DNA of 64,000 nt. Origin: Microbulbifer elongatus. GTDB lineage: Bacteria; Pseudomonadota; Gammaproteobacteria; Pseudomonadales; Cellvibrionaceae. The stretch is from contig NZ_CP088953.1 of assembly GCF_021165935.1 (NCBI RefSeq), positions 1,307,001 to 1,371,000 of the forward strand, written 5' to 3'. This document shows, one piece after another, positions 24,501 through 31,605 of this stretch; within the stretch, counting starts at the first letter, position 1, and each line of letters opens with the position of its first letter. Below the pieces are notes generated by a model, which worked only from the letters and a program-made list of their open reading frames with translations, did not search any database and was not told the DNA's origin. A program made the position numbers and the translations under genes.

Positions 24501-27173
24501 AGCAACAGCAATGTCGTGGCGGTGGAAGCGGTCGGCAACGATGACTTTGTATTGCGTGCCGGCAATACCGGCAGCGCCATCGTCACCGTACAGCAGGGTG
24601 GGTTCAGCGCGCAGTTGACCATCAGCGTTACCTCCATTGATACGGCCATCACGGGACTGGAAATCGCACCCCAGGGACAGTCGCTGGAAAGCAGTCGGCA
24701 ACTGGTGGCCGTGGGCCTGCGCGCAGATGGTACCCGGGAAAACCTGTTCGGCCAGGTCAGCTGGTCCGTTGCCAGCGGCCCCGCCACCATCGATCAGAGC
24801 GGTCTCGTTACGCGCACGGGGACCGGCGCGGTCACAGTGGCAGCCAGCCTCGGGGAATTTACCGCAACCTTAGATCTCGCCGAGGGTTTTGATGGTATCC
24901 GCCTGCGATACGACAACCCGGAAAACTGGGCGCAGGTCTTTATCCACCTGTGGGTAACCGTGGATGGCCAGGACCAGCCGCTGACCGAGTGGCCCGGACT
25001 GCTGATGAGTGGCCCCGATAGCGAAGGCTGGTGGATGCACACCGTCGAGCAGGAGGATCTGCACAATGGCCAGGTCAACCTGGTGTTCAACAGCGGCAAT
25101 GGCGCGCAGACCGGAGACCAGCGGAATATCGGCGCGTCATCCAGTTTTGTCGGCGGCGCCTGGGAACCCTGGACACCAGAAGGTCCCGTTGGCGGTGACA
25201 CGTCGCGGGTCTCCGTGGTCGGTGGCACCACCGCCGACGGCGGCCGCGACTACAGTATCGGCAGTGTCATTTCCGTCAGTGCCGACGATGCGCCACTGGG
25301 CACTGTGTTTGGCGGCTGGAGCGGTGATGCCGCGCCCTATATCGTCAGTGATCCGTCGCTGCCCCAGGTGCAGCTGCTGATTCCACAGCACGATCTTTCA
25401 CTGGTGGCACTCTTTCCCAGTGCCACCAATGAATACGAAGCGGGGCAGAACTTCTACGCAGCCCAATGCGCCAGCTGTCACGGCGATCGGGGCGAAGGTG
25501 CTGTCGCCCAGGCACTGGCCGGCACCGGTGCCAACTGGCAACTGGGCGACCTTACCCAATATATCGAAGACTTTATGCCCATGGACGCGGCCGCCAGTTG
25601 TACCGGCGATGAGGCTGGTGCCTGCGCCTATGAAGTGGCGCGACTGATCGTCGACGAAGCCTGGAGCAATGGTAATTGCAGCGGTAGTGCCTGCGACGGC
25701 AGCACACTGGATCAGCGCAATCTGCGCCTGCTCACCCGCGAGGAATACCTCAACAGCGTGCGGGATATTTTCGCGATCAACTTTGACGCTTCCCTGATGA
25801 ATCCGGTTCCCGCCGACGGTCGGTATCGTAACTTCGATACCGCCTCTTACCTCACCGCGGACAACGACCGCACCCTGGGATACGAGATGGTGGCGGAGCA
25901 GGTGGCGGATATTGCCATCGGCCAAGCGGGCTTTATGAATCTGGTAAGCGGCTGTAGCGAAGTGCAGTGTGTGGTGGATACCCTCGGCTTCCGCCTGTTC
26001 CGCCGCCCCCTGCAGAGCGAAGAGATTGCCCGCTATGCCGGTCTTTACCAGAGCGACGATGACGGCCGTCTGGCGCTGCAGGCAATGCTGATGTCCCCGC
26101 ACTTTATGTACCGCTCCGAGCTGGGTGTCCTGGACAGTGCGAGCGGACTTTACCGGCTCGACAATTACGAGGTGGCGACACTGCTCGCGTACACCTTCTG
26201 GGCCACCACCCCGGACGATACCCTGCTACTGGCGGCCACCGAGCAGGACTTCGATATTGCCACGCAGGTGGATCGCCTGCTGGCGGATCCCCGTGCCGAA
26301 CGCGGCCTGCGCCGCTTTATCGGCGGCTGGCTGATCAATAATCAGTACCCCTTCCCGGCCATCACCGATACCAATCTGGTGGCGGCATTCAAGGAAGAAA
26401 CCGTGGGGTTCGTGCTTGAAAATATCCGCACCAATGCGGCGTTCAGCGAGCTGCTCTCGGCCAATTACACCTGGGCCAACGGCGATCTGGCGGCGCACTA
26501 CGGACTGGATACTGGTGGCAGTGACTGGGCCATGCGCACTTTCCCGGCGGGTGATCCCCGCAGTGGTACTGGTCTGCTCGGCCACGGCAGCTTTCTTGCC
26601 TCTCGCACCAGCACGGTCAATCCGGCGCCGATCAAGCGGGGCGTGTATGTGCGTGAAGTGCTGATGTGCCAGGAGTTCCCGCCGCCGGCCGCCGCGGATT
26701 TCAATGTGGTTTTCGAAGAGACCGACAGTAACCGCGAGGCTACCGCCCGGCACACCTCCGATCCCGCCTGCGCCGCCTGCCACCAATTTATTGACGGTGT
26801 CGGGTTCGGCTTCGAGCGGTTCGGCAGCGATGCCCTGTATCGCACGATTGAAACCATCGGTACCGGTGAACAGCGCGAGATCGACGACAGCGGCAGCATC
26901 AAGAGCCTGTACACCCCCGCCACCGTGATGGACCCGACCAGCGCCAGTTACGACTTCTACTCGGTGCCGGAACTGGCCGCTTTGATTGCCGGTAGCGATC
27001 AGGGCGAGGCGTGTTTTGCGCGGCAGTTCTACCGCTATGTGGTTGGACGTGAAGAGGGCGCCAGCGACGATGTGATCATTCACACCACCAGTGAAGACCT
27101 GCGCAACGGCGGCGGTATGCGCGATATGTTGCGAGAGCTGGTGCTGTCCGATGCATTTACCCTGCGCCGCTAG
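21516..27173 (+). CDS. Secreted multi-haem starch-module oxidoreductase (CBM26-GSDH-DUF1592)
   Basis: An 1885-residue exported protein. In order: signal peptide (1-38, DVSAQ); a small module with WFRGTPNDWG (39-115); CBM26-like starch module (127-195, WPGVGM and VIFNDNGG); glucose/sorbosone-dehydrogenase beta-propeller (240-650, EQGLLSMAFDPGF and SIGDGAYG); a cytochrome-like region with CGSCH at 791 and CAHCH at 872; two Ig-like domains (950-1115); a second CBM26-like module (1128-1215); an InlB-type repeat; cytochrome c with CASCH at 1318; and DUF1587/1592/1588/1585 segments to the end, with CAACH at 1752. ATG 21516 is chosen for its GGAG (7 bases before) and signal peptide; an upstream in-frame ATG at 21378 would destroy the latter. 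The DUF1552 gene follows after 12 bases. The role is not established; inference: oxidation of starch, or electron supply, at the cell surface. Confidence 0.85.
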   Translation: MISAPVKAGVSHSVAAVYLRACVALICLFSLSLDVSAQTWPEAWFRGTPNDWGTTPMTYDVDAGVWVTEQDFEGGNPRFKISREQNWNEAYPAQDYQVQSGRYRITFDDASKAITVSEITEPPPAGTATSLCFDNPQNYAAPHIYFWNPAPGGSVNDLPGWPGVGMTEVNGNYCYDFTAQLNNGAMPDSLNVIFNDNGGAQTVDLQYSGDPCYVDAQWQPAASCGLDEEPTDDLPPSTRPLLAQPLNFPISGNVSGGNYRFEVAYPNLQGQFMSPVMVIPDGINDLLYVVDKTGTIFVFPNREDVAPGEIRELLNINGEVRNYHEQGLLSMAFDPGFVSNGHIYIYYIHGTDDNERAPDGSYGDAILERWTLDNPSDPSQALASSRTEILRVPQRGPDHKGGMMQFHPEDNYLYLSIGDGAYGHSATMSYPEDPRTNNGAQETDNLLGTFIRIKPLEQAVNGKYYEIPADNPFVGVPGFREEIWSYGHRNPWRWSFDTEAPYTLWETEVGQAGFEEVNLIEKGKNYGWPVCEGTNNRGDLGGDPGKNCSTDFEPPRDGYAHPTGYSIIGGVVYRGDALPGLSGNFVFGDYVTKRIWSIVDGEAKELISDAFPENIASFGTDLSGDTLLVSTYGVEYGGQSTIYKVVDDDAEAAVIPARLSETGLFANLQTLEPVSGVIEYALNTEGWFDGANLRHFIAVPNDQQIEFDATSQWDLPVGTVLVKHQSIATAENPHKPFTTSVLFRQDTGKWQAANYYWNSAGTDADLVTETLTVMDGGIENRQRAVQSAADCGSCHIGSGSREPLAVHTRQFNREFQYGETETSVANQLDVFNTIALLSENIGSADSHGAFVNAADTSADLDERARTYLETNCAHCHASGFMDLRYDTPLGDTRLVNVETTGGAARLRPFDHANSLVYIYQTTDNNRMPKGTRYTNPVAEALFREWIDGSGLQPVGIQLDADSDRLNGGDTLTVQVHSLYQNGFTAPVPNAPSVSSSNSNVVAVEAVGNDDFVLRAGNTGSAIVTVQQGGFSAQLTISVTSIDTAITGLEIAPQGQSLESSRQLVAVGLRADGTRENLFGQVSWSVASGPATIDQSGLVTRTGTGAVTVAASLGEFTATLDLAEGFDGIRLRYDNPENWAQVFIHLWVTVDGQDQPLTEWPGLLMSGPDSEGWWMHTVEQEDLHNGQVNLVFNSGNGAQTGDQRNIGASSSFVGGAWEPWTPEGPVGGDTSRVSVVGGTTADGGRDYSIGSVISVSADDAPLGTVFGGWSGDAAPYIVSDPSLPQVQLLIPQHDLSLVALFPSATNEYEAGQNFYAAQCASCHGDRGEGAVAQALAGTGANWQLGDLTQYIEDFMPMDAAASCTGDEAGACAYEVARLIVDEAWSNGNCSGSACDGSTLDQRNLRLLTREEYLNSVRDIFAINFDASLMNPVPADGRYRNFDTASYLTADNDRTLGYEMVAEQVADIAIGQAGFMNLVSGCSEVQCVVDTLGFRLFRRPLQSEEIARYAGLYQSDDDGRLALQAMLMSPHFMYRSELGVLDSASGLYRLDNYEVATLLAYTFWATTPDDTLLLAATEQDFDIATQVDRLLADPRAERGLRRFIGGWLINNQYPFPAITDTNLVAAFKEETVGFVLENIRTNAAFSELLSANYTWANGDLAAHYGLDTGGSDWAMRTFPAGDPRSGTGLLGHGSFLASRTSTVNPAPIKRGVYVREVLMCQEFPPPAAADFNVVFEETDSNREATARHTSDPACAACHQFIDGVGFGFERFGSDALYRTIETIGTGEQREIDDSGSIKSLYTPATVMDPTSASYDFYSVPELAALIAGSDQGEACFARQFYRYVVGREEGASDDVIIHTTSEDLRNGGGMRDMLRELVLSDAFTLRR

Positions 27174-27185
27174 GAGATAATAAAA

Positions 27186-28610
27186 ATGAAATTCTTCAAT
27201 AAATTCGGTTTTACCTCGGTCAAAGAATCCAGCAGCCGCTCGCGCCGTAAATTTCTGCGCAACCTGGCCCAGGCGGGCATGCTGCTGCCCCTGGCTGGCA
27301 GCATGCTTAGCCAGCGCGTATTCGCGCAAACCGGTGGCGCGCAGCGGGTACTGTTTCTCTACTACCCCAACGGCGTAGTGCCCTACAACTGGGTACCCCA
27401 GCAGGGGCCGGGTAATATCGGCGGCAGCCAGGAACTGAGTTTTGGCCTGGGACCTCTGTCTTCCTGGCACAACCGCCTGATCGTCTTACAGAACCTGACC
27501 CTGGATATCGGCGATGGTGCCGGTGCCCACTACAACGACATGCGCGGGATCCTTACTGGCAACAACCAGATCGATTACAGCAGTGCCAGTATCGACCACT
27601 TGATTGCCGAGCAGCTGGGCAATGAGGGTGTGTTGAGTCTGGGTGTGCGCACCGGCGATCGCTCCGACATCATGATTTCCAAGCCGCGCAATGTGGCGTC
27701 CGGGAATCGGCCGATTCCGAATAACGATCCAGCAGACGCCGCGCAAAAGCTGGCCGTGGGTATTTCTGGTGGTGGCACCGGTGGCAGTATCGACCCGGAC
27801 AGGCAGGCCTACTACGAGGCCATTTTGGACGACTTCGACAGCCTCGCCGATGTCACTCTCGAAAATGCCCAGCGCGATAAACTCACCCTGCACGAAAACG
27901 CATTGAGGCGCCTGCGGGATCTGGCCGGTAACCAGGTTGGCGAATGCAGCTTCAATACCAATGTCATGAGCGATCCCTACTTCGCCTCCTCCAGCCCCTT
28001 GTCGCCCAGCGAGTGGCAGATGTTCCCCCATCTGGCCCGCGCACAGGTCGACAATATTGTCGGGGCCTTCTCCTGTGGTCTGCACCGCGTCGCCACCCTG
28101 CAGCTTTCCAAAGGCGATGAAAACGGCAATCTGGTGAACTACTCCTATGATGAATGCTGGCAGATGGCTCAAGACGCCATCAGCCAGGGGATTCAGCACA
28201 GTGACGGCAGTGGTCCCGTCGGCCCCATGACACGCTGGTACAATGAGTTCGCCAGTCACAGCGCCTCCCACCGCCCCGGTGACGTGCCCCACACGGCCCA
28301 GGTGCGCTGGTACCACTCACTCCTCGCTTACACTCTCCAGCAACTGGAAAACAAAGGCCTGCTGGATGACACCCTGGTCGTTATGTTCAGTGAAGTGGGC
28401 GACGGCTCCAAACACGGCGGCGCCGCCGGCGCCGTCACCCTGGCCGGAGGCGCCGGCGGCACCCTGCAGATGGGGCGTATCATCAACTGTGGGGATGGCA
28501 TCAACAACGGCCAGCGGATCTACGGAACTCATCAATTGTTTGGGGATGTAGCGCGCTATTTGGGGGTGAATTCTTTGCCGGAAAGTCACTGGTCTGGCGG
28601 GGTTATCTAA
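27186..28610 (+). CDS. DUF1552 protein with twin-arginine signal
   Basis: A 474-residue DUF1552 protein. The N-terminus has a Tat signal (SRSRRKFLRNLAQAGMLLP, cleavage near VFAQ), implying export in the folded state, often with a cofactor. DUF1552 genes are commonly paired with DUF1592-type cytochrome genes, mostly in Planctomycetes and Myxococcota, but the function is unknown; the fold appears related to DUF1501/sulfatase-like proteins (VLFLYYPNGVVP and VVMFSEVGDGSKHGG). It begins 12 bases after the multi-haem gene with GGAGATAATAAAA as ribosome site, so the two are almost certainly co-expressed and may form a complex. Confidence 0.85.
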   Translation: MKFFNKFGFTSVKESSSRSRRKFLRNLAQAGMLLPLAGSMLSQRVFAQTGGAQRVLFLYYPNGVVPYNWVPQQGPGNIGGSQELSFGLGPLSSWHNRLIVLQNLTLDIGDGAGAHYNDMRGILTGNNQIDYSSASIDHLIAEQLGNEGVLSLGVRTGDRSDIMISKPRNVASGNRPIPNNDPADAAQKLAVGISGGGTGGSIDPDRQAYYEAILDDFDSLADVTLENAQRDKLTLHENALRRLRDLAGNQVGECSFNTNVMSDPYFASSSPLSPSEWQMFPHLARAQVDNIVGAFSCGLHRVATLQLSKGDENGNLVNYSYDECWQMAQDAISQGIQHSDGSGPVGPMTRWYNEFASHSASHRPGDVPHTAQVRWYHSLLAYTLQQLENKGLLDDTLVVMFSEVGDGSKHGGAAGAVTLAGGAGGTLQMGRIINCGDGINNGQRIYGTHQLFGDVARYLGVNSLPESHWSGGVI

Positions 28611-28762
28611 CGTCAAAGATACCTGTTGAGCGGGGTGTTGCCTGCAGTAGTTGGTACGATTGAGCCAAGTAAACTTCTAAAACTGTTAAGTGCGCCTACT
28701 ATTTTTACTTCTTTGAAACTTCGGGGTTGATAGAATCAATCCCGGTTTCAAGGAGTGGAAAC

Positions 28763-28951
28763 ATGACAATCCAGTACAAAGTCGGGCGCAAGGCCCCCAA
28801 CAAGCGTGAGGACGTCCGCTGTATTCAGCAGCTGTTGAATCGAGCGCTTAAGCAATTTCCGAGTATTCGCGGTGGATTTAAGCCGCTCACCGAAGATGGT
28901 GTCTGTGGGAATCTAACACTCGAAGCAATCAAAGTATTTCAGACAAAGTGA
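28763..28951 (+). CDS. Peptidoglycan-binding-like domain fragment
   Basis: A 62-residue product with an AAGGAG ribosome site 8 bases before the ATG. The sequence EDVRCIQQLLNRALKQF...LTEDGVCGNLTLEAIKVFQ matches most of a PG_binding_1 (PF01471) fold, but the domain stops early: its natural continuation (VMGYQYPDQVVDPGGKTW) is read in the -1 frame by the next gene. The stop and next start overlap as TGATG. Either one base has been lost from a single gene, or the two parts are made by coupling or -1 slippage (AAG re-pairing on AAA at 28945-28947). No signal peptide. The region is AT-richer than its neighbours. Confidence 0.6.
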   Translation: MTIQYKVGRKAPNKREDVRCIQQLLNRALKQFPSIRGGFKPLTEDGVCGNLTLEAIKVFQTK

Positions 28952-29826
28952 TGGGCTATCAATACCCTGATCAGGTTGTCGATCCGGGCGGAAAAACCTG
29001 GAAAAAGTTAAACGGTAATGTGCCCTCTGTGGACACCCTATCGGTAAAAGCGTCAGAGTGGAACTTGTCTTCTGTTCAGGCTTGGCTTAACGAGTTAATT
29101 CCCCAGTCGGTGATCGATCAGTACCATATGATCGAGCGTGAGCTGAAGAGTCTCGTGGCAGGCCCGGCGAAAGCGGAAAGTCTTTCTTCAAAAGGCCGTA
29201 GTATCGCTGTATTCCGGCAAGGGGATAAGCGGTGGGGTTCGACAAAGCTTGGTTTTGGTAGTGGAACAATTCATGGATACGGCTGTACGATGACCAGTCT
29301 GACCATGGCCGCAACCTATATTGGCAGTGCCAACAGCCACTGGCCTGAAAATTTACAGCCCTCACAATTAACCCCTCTCATCGCAAATAAGATATTGAAA
29401 AAAGCACAGGCTTTTCAGCCTGGAACCGTGAACATGTATGTTGCTCGCGGTGCGCAAGCGTTAGGAATGAAGGGAAAAGACAGCGGTATAGGGACGAAGA
29501 TCCAGCAAAGTGATTTACAGACTATTGACCAGTGCCTCCGCCAAGGCGGATTGGTTTTGGCACATGTAGACTATAAAAAAGACTGGATCGGAGACCACTG
29601 GATTCTAATATCAAAAAAAATGTCTGCAGGAGAATACCAGGCGATAGATCCAACCTATGGTAAACATATGACGCTGTATGGTTCTCCCGACGGTGGTGTG
29701 CAAGCGCAGTCTCATGTGGTTCTGTATGGAAGAAACAGTAGTTGGGTTGATAAAACGCCTGAGAATGTAAAACGATATCGCGTCGTTCGTTATCTTACAC
29801 TTCACGAAGCGGATACGAAAAAATAG
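28951..29826 (+). CDS. C39-like peptidase domain protein
   Basis: A 291-residue protein. The first 30 residues complete the peptidoglycan-binding module of the upstream frame. Residues from about 85 form a C39_2-like cysteine peptidase/amidase domain: FRQGDKRWGSTKLGFGSGTIHGYGCTMTS with catalytic Cys112, His216 in GDHWILI and Asp233 in AIDPTYG. Such domains cleave peptide or peptidoglycan stem bonds. No signal peptide is seen, so if it acts on cell wall it needs a non-Sec route such as a type VI or lysis-type system (inference). The lipoprotein gene starts 10 bases after its stop. A GTG three bases earlier is an alternative start. Confidence 0.7.
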   Translation: MGYQYPDQVVDPGGKTWKKLNGNVPSVDTLSVKASEWNLSSVQAWLNELIPQSVIDQYHMIERELKSLVAGPAKAESLSSKGRSIAVFRQGDKRWGSTKLGFGSGTIHGYGCTMTSLTMAATYIGSANSHWPENLQPSQLTPLIANKILKKAQAFQPGTVNMYVARGAQALGMKGKDSGIGTKIQQSDLQTIDQCLRQGGLVLAHVDYKKDWIGDHWILISKKMSAGEYQAIDPTYGKHMTLYGSPDGGVQAQSHVVLYGRNSSWVDKTPENVKRYRVVRYLTLHEADTKK

Positions 29827-29836
29827 TGGAAAAGAT

Positions 29837-30442
29837 ATGAATAAGGTACCTCATCTCCTGTGTGTGATTGCCGCCACGACACTGCTGGCGTGCGAGCAAC
29901 CGGTGGCGGAGATCGGCACAGTAGCGATCCAAGAAAAAATGGATAATGCTGGTGAAATTGTTTTGCACCCAAAATTCGAGAACGAGTGCGCGAGTTGGGA
30001 TAGTGCATCCATCCGGGTTTCTACGTTTGCGGATCATTGGGTCCTGGCTGGGTTCGAAAACAAGGCGTGCACGGGCGGAGCAAAGTTCGAGCATCGCTAC
30101 GAACTTGATAGTCAGTTTTCCGGCGTTTGGAGGGATTCACTGTTAATAGACGTGGGTACAGCAGATGCTGATCGAGAGATGTATCTGCTGGACTCTGGCT
30201 CTGGAGATCGTATCGGTGAACTCTGGTATGTAGGACAACCAATTTTTTCGGATCAGGCGATTACCTATTTTGAGCCTACTCGTGAAAAGGCGGTGTTAAG
30301 TCAATGTCCACAGGATCTGCCCGACTTGAAATCCTCGCAGAATCTTGGGGCTGTAATCATGTATTCTACGAAGAAAAAATTTGACTTGAATTCCAGAAAT
30401 ATAACCGAGTTGAAAGGTCGAGGTTGTTACGCCATGCGGTAG
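29837..30442 (+). CDS. Small lipoprotein, unknown (possible immunity protein)
   Basis: A 201-residue protein with a clear lipoprotein signal (IAATTLLAC, Cys19). The mature part has several cysteines and no family I recognise. It begins 10 bases after the C39-like gene and shares its lower GC, suggesting co-acquisition. A periplasmic lipoprotein beside a peptidoglycan hydrolase is a common pattern for immunity proteins; this is inference from context only. Confidence 0.6.
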   Translation: MNKVPHLLCVIAATTLLACEQPVAEIGTVAIQEKMDNAGEIVLHPKFENECASWDSASIRVSTFADHWVLAGFENKACTGGAKFEHRYELDSQFSGVWRDSLLIDVGTADADREMYLLDSGSGDRIGELWYVGQPIFSDQAITYFEPTREKAVLSQCPQDLPDLKSSQNLGAVIMYSTKKKFDLNSRNITELKGRGCYAMR

Positions 30443-30472
30443 TCTGTCGAAGCATTGGTCGAACTGTTGAAC

Positions 30473-30509
30473 AAAAAGCCCGCTAGATTTCTCTGGCGGG
30501 CTTTTTTTT
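30473..30509. terminator. Bidirectional terminator
   Basis: GCCCGCTAGA (30478-30487) pairs with TCTGGCGGGC (30492-30501) with one G-U pair. AAAAA precedes and TTTTTTTT follows, so it can stop both the lipoprotein gene (+) and the convergent DUF3014 gene (-). Confidence 0.9.
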
Positions 30510-30517
30510 GAGAGGAC

Positions 30518-31360
30518 TTATTGCTCTGAAGGCATATTCTGAAGTGCACTTTTCAGTTCGCGCAGCTTCTCTTTCACTCTCGCGGCATTGTCCGGACCGA
30601 TGCGAATCATCAGTTTGTGCAGGCCGGGCATTTTTTCCAGTTTTTCGTCTTCAAACTTGTAGTAGACCGTGGGGCGCACCAGTTTGATGGGGCCTTCGAT
30701 TTCGGGGGCGGCGAGGGCCTGGTCGATGGCGGCGAGAAGGGCGGCATGGAAGTTTTTGTTTTTCAGGCCCAACTCTCCGTAAGCCTGCTTCAGGCGCGGG
30801 TACCAGAACTGGTAGAGATCGACGGCGGTGTCGGTGTCCACCATCGCGAACAGGCGCACCGGCTGGTCGTAGCGCTGATAGTTTTCCTGGGACAGTACAT
30901 ACACCTTCTGCCCATCGTCTTTGATTTCCAGTTCCTTGACCGCGAGCTTGCCGTCGACGTTCTTGAACGGACGGTTCTTGTGCATCAGGTCGCCCTTGGT
31001 GGCGGTGTTTACCGCGGCCACCCATTTGCGCACCACTTCATCGGGTACGATCCATTTGACCAGGGCGCCGTCGGAGGAGAGGCTGATGATGTCTTTGCGG
31101 GCCTCGCTGTCGCTGTCATTGAGTGCGGGTAGCTGGCGTGGGGGATCTTCCGGCTCGGTGGGTTCCGGTGCCGGTGGAATGACCGGCTCGTCTTCGGGCT
31201 CGTCGAGGTTAACCTTGGGCTGGGTTTCGGGGGCAGTCTCGGGAACCGGTTCGGGAACGTCCTGCTTGACGTTGTCGCGCACCGCAAACCAGTAGATTCC
31301 AAAGGCGACCGCTACCGTCACCAGTAACGCGATCAGCCACTCTTTGATCGAACCACCCAT
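30518..31360 (-). CDS. DUF3014 domain protein
   Basis: A 280-residue inner-membrane protein: short cytoplasmic N-terminus, one membrane helix (EWLIALLVTVAVAFGIYWFAV), a Pro/Glu-rich periplasmic linker (about 35-90) and a C-terminal DUF3014 domain (VRLFAMVDTDTAVDLYQFWYPRLKQAY). The ATG at 31360 has GGGAGG 8 bases upstream; a longer frame begins at 31420. DUF3014 has no known function. It is not obviously tied to the glycan genes. Tandem 11-base repeats lie about 130 bases upstream. Confidence 0.8.
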   Translation of the reverse strand: MGGSIKEWLIALLVTVAVAFGIYWFAVRDNVKQDVPEPVPETAPETQPKVNLDEPEDEPVIPPAPEPTEPEDPPRQLPALNDSDSEARKDIISLSSDGALVKWIVPDEVVRKWVAAVNTATKGDLMHKNRPFKNVDGKLAVKELEIKDDGQKVYVLSQENYQRYDQPVRLFAMVDTDTAVDLYQFWYPRLKQAYGELGLKNKNFHAALLAAIDQALAAPEIEGPIKLVRPTVYYKFEDEKLEKMPGLHKLMIRIGPDNAARVKEKLRELKSALQNMPSEQ

Positions 31361-31480
31361 CTCGACATCCTCCCATTGATTCCCGTTTGCCCGATTGAAA
31401 AACCAAGGCTGGCGCCTCAAAACTCAGTGTAAACCACTGACTGCGAAGTCTAGGACAGTATCAGGTTGGGAAGGTTTCGC

Positions 31481-31523
31481 CTATAGGTAAGGTATAGGCA
31501 CGGTATAGGCTCGGTATAGGCCC
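31481..31523. repeat. 11-base tandem direct repeats
   Basis: GGTATAGGCAC, GGTATAGGCTC and GGTATAGGCCC occupy 31491-31523 with exact 11-base spacing, preceded by a weaker CTATAGGTAA at 31481-31490. They lie upstream of the DUF3014 gene and downstream of the GH13 gene on the same strand. The helical spacing would suit cooperative protein binding. Confidence 0.7.
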
Positions 31524-31566
31524 AGAGAAAAAGATGGGAGCCGGCGTGATACGGGGAGAGGACAAT

Positions 31567-31591
31567 ACCGGGGGCGCGCCTGCGCCCCGGT
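31567..31591 (-). terminator. GC-rich hairpin after GH13 (31606-33498)
   Basis: ACCGGGGGCGC and TGCGCCCCGGT fold into a strong stem 15 bases after the stop of the minus-strand GH13 gene. No T-tract is seen, so it may be an RNA-stabilising or weak termination hairpin. Confidence 0.4.
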
Positions 31592-31605
31592 GATGGTGAG
31601 AATAA

